From Mesorhizobium loti (GTDB lineage: Bacteria; Pseudomonadota; Alphaproteobacteria; Rhizobiales; Rhizobiaceae): 64,000 bases of DNA. The notes beneath the pieces were generated by a model that saw only the letters and a list, made by a program, of their open reading frames with translations, was not told where the DNA came from and did not search any database. Location of the stretch: the NCBI RefSeq assembly GCF_002858745.1, contig NZ_PJRO01000017.1, positions 62,001 through 126,000 of the forward strand. Direction: 5' to 3'. Made by a program: the position numbers and the translations under genes. Shown one piece after another: positions 61,514-64,000 of this stretch (its first letter is position 1; each line of letters opens with the position of its first letter).

Positions 61514-61888
61514 TCAGCGGTCAAAGACCAGCCGTGAATAGCCAAGGAATGAAAGCCCCATGGCGACAATGGAGGCGATGGCAAGAGCCACCAGAGGGGC
61601 CATCGAAGGGACTGTCAATATCAGCGCCGAATAGACGGCATAGTTGACGACGCTGCTTGCGATACCGACGCCGCCATAACGAGCGCCTTCAGCCATGGCC
61701 CCGCGGCTGCTGGGAGCAAAAGTCAGGTTCCGGTTGAGCAGCCAGGTGACGGAAAGTGCAAAACCGACCGAAAACAGCCGGGCGATAATCGGGCCGAGCG
61801 ACGTCGCAGCCAGCAGCAGGCCGAGCATTGCTGCATCAGCGAGAAAGCCGACGCCACCCACCAGGCCAAAGTACAGCAGTTTCCTCAT
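61514..61888 (-). CDS. GtrA family membrane protein
   Basis: A 124-residue protein with four helices (LLYFGLVGGVGFLADAAMLGL, LFSVGFALSVTWLLNRNLTF, VGIASSVVNYAVYSALIL and ALAIASIVAMGLSFLGY). WLLNRNLTF is typical of GtrA, which is thought to flip polyprenyl-phosphate-linked sugars. Its ATG overlaps the glycosyltransferase stop by 4 bases. Longer in-frame readings upstream would lie inside that gene. Confidence 0.88.
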   Translation of the reverse strand: MRKLLYFGLVGGVGFLADAAMLGLLLAATSLGPIIARLFSVGFALSVTWLLNRNLTFAPSSRGAMAEGARYGGVGIASSVVNYAVYSALILTVPSMAPLVALAIASIVAMGLSFLGYSRLVFDR

Positions 61889-62877
61889 GCCGCTTGCTGG
61901 GGACGCCCCGGCGCGTGGGGCTTCGACATGCCGCCGGCCGGCCGGCCCATCGACAGCGACAAATAGACGAGCCGCTTCTGTTCGGCCCGACCGCGGGAAA
62001 CCGAATCGAGGATCAAACCGCTCACCGCCATCAGCATGGACAAGATAACCAATGCCACGGACAACACCCAGGTCGGCATACGTGCCACCAGGCCAGTTTC
62101 GAAATATTCGATCAGCACCGGTGTCATGAAAATCAATCCTGCAATCATGAACAGCGCGGCAAAAGCCCCGAAGAAACGCAGAGGCTGCGTCTCCTTCAGC
62201 AGCATGGCGAACATCCAGAGGATTCGGGCGCCGTCGCGCCATGTCGATAGTTTCGAGGATGATCCCTGCGGCCTGCGGCCGTAGTCTAGTGCGATCTCGC
62301 TGACCGGCAGCTTGAGCTGCGAAGCATGCACCGACATCTCCGTCTCGATCTCGAAACCACCGGACACTGCCGGGAAGCTCTTGACGAAACGCCGGCTGAA
62401 GACACGGTAGCCCGAAAAAATATCCGTGAAATCGCGCCCGAACAGACGTTTGTACAGACTGTTGAAAAGGCGGTTGCCGAAGGCATGGCCTTGCCGGCCG
62501 GCATCATCCGTAACACCGCGCCTGGTTCCGACAACCATGTCGCAGCGTTCGGTAAGCAGCGTGTTGACAAGGAGGGGCGCATCCTCCGGCGCGTAGGTGC
62601 CATCGCCGTCGGCCATCAGGTAGATATCGGCATCGATGTCGGCAAACATGCGCCGCACGACATTGCCTTTGCCTTGTCTTGGTTCGCGCACAACGACGGC
62701 GCCGGCGGCGCGTGCTTTCAGTGCAGTGAGATCTTTCGAGTTGTTATCGTAGACGTAGATGGTCGCGGCGGGCAGTGCCTCGTGAAATCGCCGCACGACA
62801 TCGGCGATGGTCAGCTCCTCGTTGTAGCAAGGCAGCAAGACCGCGATCGTCGGTTCATTGCGGACTTCATGTACCAT
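61885..62877 (-). CDS. Family 2 glycosyltransferase with membrane anchor (GtrB/DPM1-like)
   Basis: A 330-residue enzyme. The GT-A domain has TIAVLLPCYNEELTIADVV, NNSKDLTALKARAAGA, YLMADGDGTYAPEDAPLL (the metal-binding DGD), and DIFSGYRVFSRRFVKSF. Two C-terminal helices (AALFMIAGLIFMTPVLI, VLSVALVILSMLMAVSGLIL) anchor it. It probably makes polyprenyl-phosphate sugar for use by partners. The ATG at 62877 is preferred over the GTG at 62880. It is coupled to gtrA and divergent from the GT-C gene. Confidence 0.88.
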   Translation of the reverse strand: MVHEVRNEPTIAVLLPCYNEELTIADVVRRFHEALPAATIYVYDNNSKDLTALKARAAGAVVVREPRQGKGNVVRRMFADIDADIYLMADGDGTYAPEDAPLLVNTLLTERCDMVVGTRRGVTDDAGRQGHAFGNRLFNSLYKRLFGRDFTDIFSGYRVFSRRFVKSFPAVSGGFEIETEMSVHASQLKLPVSEIALDYGRRPQGSSSKLSTWRDGARILWMFAMLLKETQPLRFFGAFAALFMIAGLIFMTPVLIEYFETGLVARMPTWVLSVALVILSMLMAVSGLILDSVSRGRAEQKRLVYLSLSMGRPAGGMSKPHAPGRPQQAA

Positions 62878-62986
62878 CACAGCTTCTCACGGGGCCCGGG
62901 CGACCGAGCGCTGGAGGGCTGACTTTACTATTTATTGAAGCCGTTAAGGCTAGGTTTAGACCCATCTGGGGTTTGGGGATTTTTCG

Positions 62987-64000
62987 ATGCGCGCGGCCGT
63001 AAAAGCAGTCGTCGGGTGGCAGCGCGATCTTGCCTGGGCGCTTCTGGTCACATTGATAGCGTTTGCCATCAGTGCCGGCGGCGGCTTCAAGGCAATGACC
63101 AACAGCAATGGCGACAATGACAGCCTGCTCAGGCTGGTCGAAGTGCGCGATTTCATGGCCGGCCAAGGCTGGTTCGACCTGCATCAGTACCGGATGGGTC
63201 CTGAGGGTGGGTTCCTCATGCATTGGTCGCGGCTCATCGATGCCTCGCTCTCCGCACTGATATCGGTTGCAGAGGCATTCGGTCTATCCACCACGATTGC
63301 CGAAAGCTTCGCCAGGGCAGTGTGGCCGACGCTGACCTATTGGCTGACCGTATTCTTTGTCGTGCGGGCTGCCCGCCGCTTCGGTGGTGATGCCGCGACC
63401 TTCCCAGCCATGGTCATCGCTGGCGCTGCTCTGTTCTTCATGGGCGCCTTCGCACCCGGCAACATCGACCATCACAATGTCCAGCTGCTGCTCGTTATGG
63501 CGGCCGTCAATTTCCTGTTGGCCGCGCCCGATTGGCGCCCGGCGGCGCTGTTGTCGGGAGCTTCCGCAGCGCTCAGTCTGGCCATCGGCATGGAAACCGC
63601 GCCACTGGTCGCGGCGATCGGTGCGTGCGTGGCAGGGCTGTTTCTCTTCTCGGATCGGCAGGAAGCACGCACGGCGTCCGGTTTCGGGCTAGGCTTCGCC
63701 GGCGTCTCGGCATTGGTCCTTGTGTCGACGATTGCTCCTTCAAACTGGGGAGTGGCTAGCTGTGATGCCTTCTCGGCGGTTCAGTTTGCCGTTGCTGTCA
63801 TTTCTGGAGTCGGGCTCGCTGCCGCCGCTTCAACCGGTCAGTTCAATGCCAGCGTTTCGCGAAGATTATGCTCGCTCGTCCTGCTGGCAGGCATCGTTGC
63901 TGTCGTCGTAATCTTGCTGTTCCCGCAGTGCCTTCGCGACCCCTATGCCAATCTCGATCCGCGCCTGCGCGCGCTTTGGCTGGACAATATCGAAGAAGCG
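62987..64000 (+). CDS. GT-C/STT3-like membrane protein, 3' end outside the window
   Basis: At least 338 residues, open to the window edge. The first helix (DLAWALLVTLIAFAISAGGGF) is followed by an acidic loop NGDNDSLLRLVEVRDFMAGQG and GPEGGFLMHWSRLIDAS, a pattern like the first luminal loop of GT-C glycosyltransferases and STT3. Many more helices follow. The ATG has GGGGAT 7 bases upstream. Divergence from a GtrB-like transferase suggests it transfers the lipid-linked sugar to a surface polymer. Substrate unknown. Confidence 0.75.
   Translation, partial: MRAAVKAVVGWQRDLAWALLVTLIAFAISAGGGFKAMTNSNGDNDSLLRLVEVRDFMAGQGWFDLHQYRMGPEGGFLMHWSRLIDASLSALISVAEAFGLSTTIAESFARAVWPTLTYWLTVFFVVRAARRFGGDAATFPAMVIAGAALFFMGAFAPGNIDHHNVQLLLVMAAVNFLLAAPDWRPAALLSGASAALSLAIGMETAPLVAAIGACVAGLFLFSDRQEARTASGFGLGFAGVSALVLVSTIAPSNWGVASCDAFSAVQFAVAVISGVGLAAAASTGQFNASVSRRLCSLVLLAGIVAVVVILLFPQCLRDPYANLDPRLRALWLDNIEEA

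Overview
The window is high-GC, gene-dense chromosomal DNA of an alphaproteobacterium of the order Hyphomicrobiales (Rhizobiales), most likely Mesorhizobium or a close relative. The markers are a class II EPSP synthase close to the Agrobacterium CP4 type, a TIGR02300 protein beside it, a NodF/NodE-like carrier protein and ketosynthase pair, a polyhydroxyalkanoate depolymerase, a glk / ABC exporter / dapB / gpmA gene order, a perfect CtrA-type box, and many small rhizobial intergenic palindromes. The order-level call is firm; the genus is an inference. I see no integrase, transposase, prophage or CRISPR array.

Layout. 1-6130: the 3' part of an RND efflux operon (two adaptor proteins and one pump), then a TetR regulator with a clear palindrome at its own promoter and a DUF3313-type lipoprotein. 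6139-13290 (minus strand): a tightly coupled six-gene operon, in transcription order FAD subunit, fused [2Fe-2S]/molybdopterin hydroxylase, 6-hydroxynicotinate reductase-like flavoprotein, UPF0280, an amino acid synthesis family protein and a MarR regulator. A nicotinamidase gene diverges from it. Together they read as a reductive nicotinamide/nicotinate pathway and are the most interesting locus here. 14175-19673: transporter and small enzyme genes (Na+/H+ antiporter, HAD phosphatase, class II aldolase, GST, GFA, small membrane proteins). 19940-21413: the NodF/NodE-like pair. 21599-25370: a GST, a small-molecule kinase, an aldose epimerase-like protein, a Tat-exported papain-like protease and tRNA-Ala(GGC). 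25546-33131: TIGR02300, aroA, an ABC-F ATPase, a small membrane protein, a DHFR-like reductase, cmk and rpsA with a strong terminator.

33230-42558: a VOC protein and an SDR, then a locus that looks built for arginine or guanidino compounds: an AruI-like thiamine-diphosphate decarboxylase, a BetI-like regulator, an amidinotransferase-fold hydrolase, a complete polar amino acid ABC transporter and an LDH2-family reductase. 42861-49040: an NDUFA9-like protein, UppP, and a GST / queG / SDR / mepA run. 49383-54022: glk, an MsbA-like exporter, dapB and gpmA. 54195-64000: tRNA-Leu(CAG), rlpA, phaZ, a transglutaminase-like protease behind the CtrA box, a YifB/ComM ATPase, an unknown membrane protein, gshB, and a GtrA / GT2 / GT-C surface glycosylation group cut by the window end.

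At least five families of palindromic elements sit between genes. In the efflux adaptor at 212 one element is translated as the protein's N-terminal extension. Other elements supply the last codons of a TetR gene and a misleading upstream start for the LDH2-family gene.
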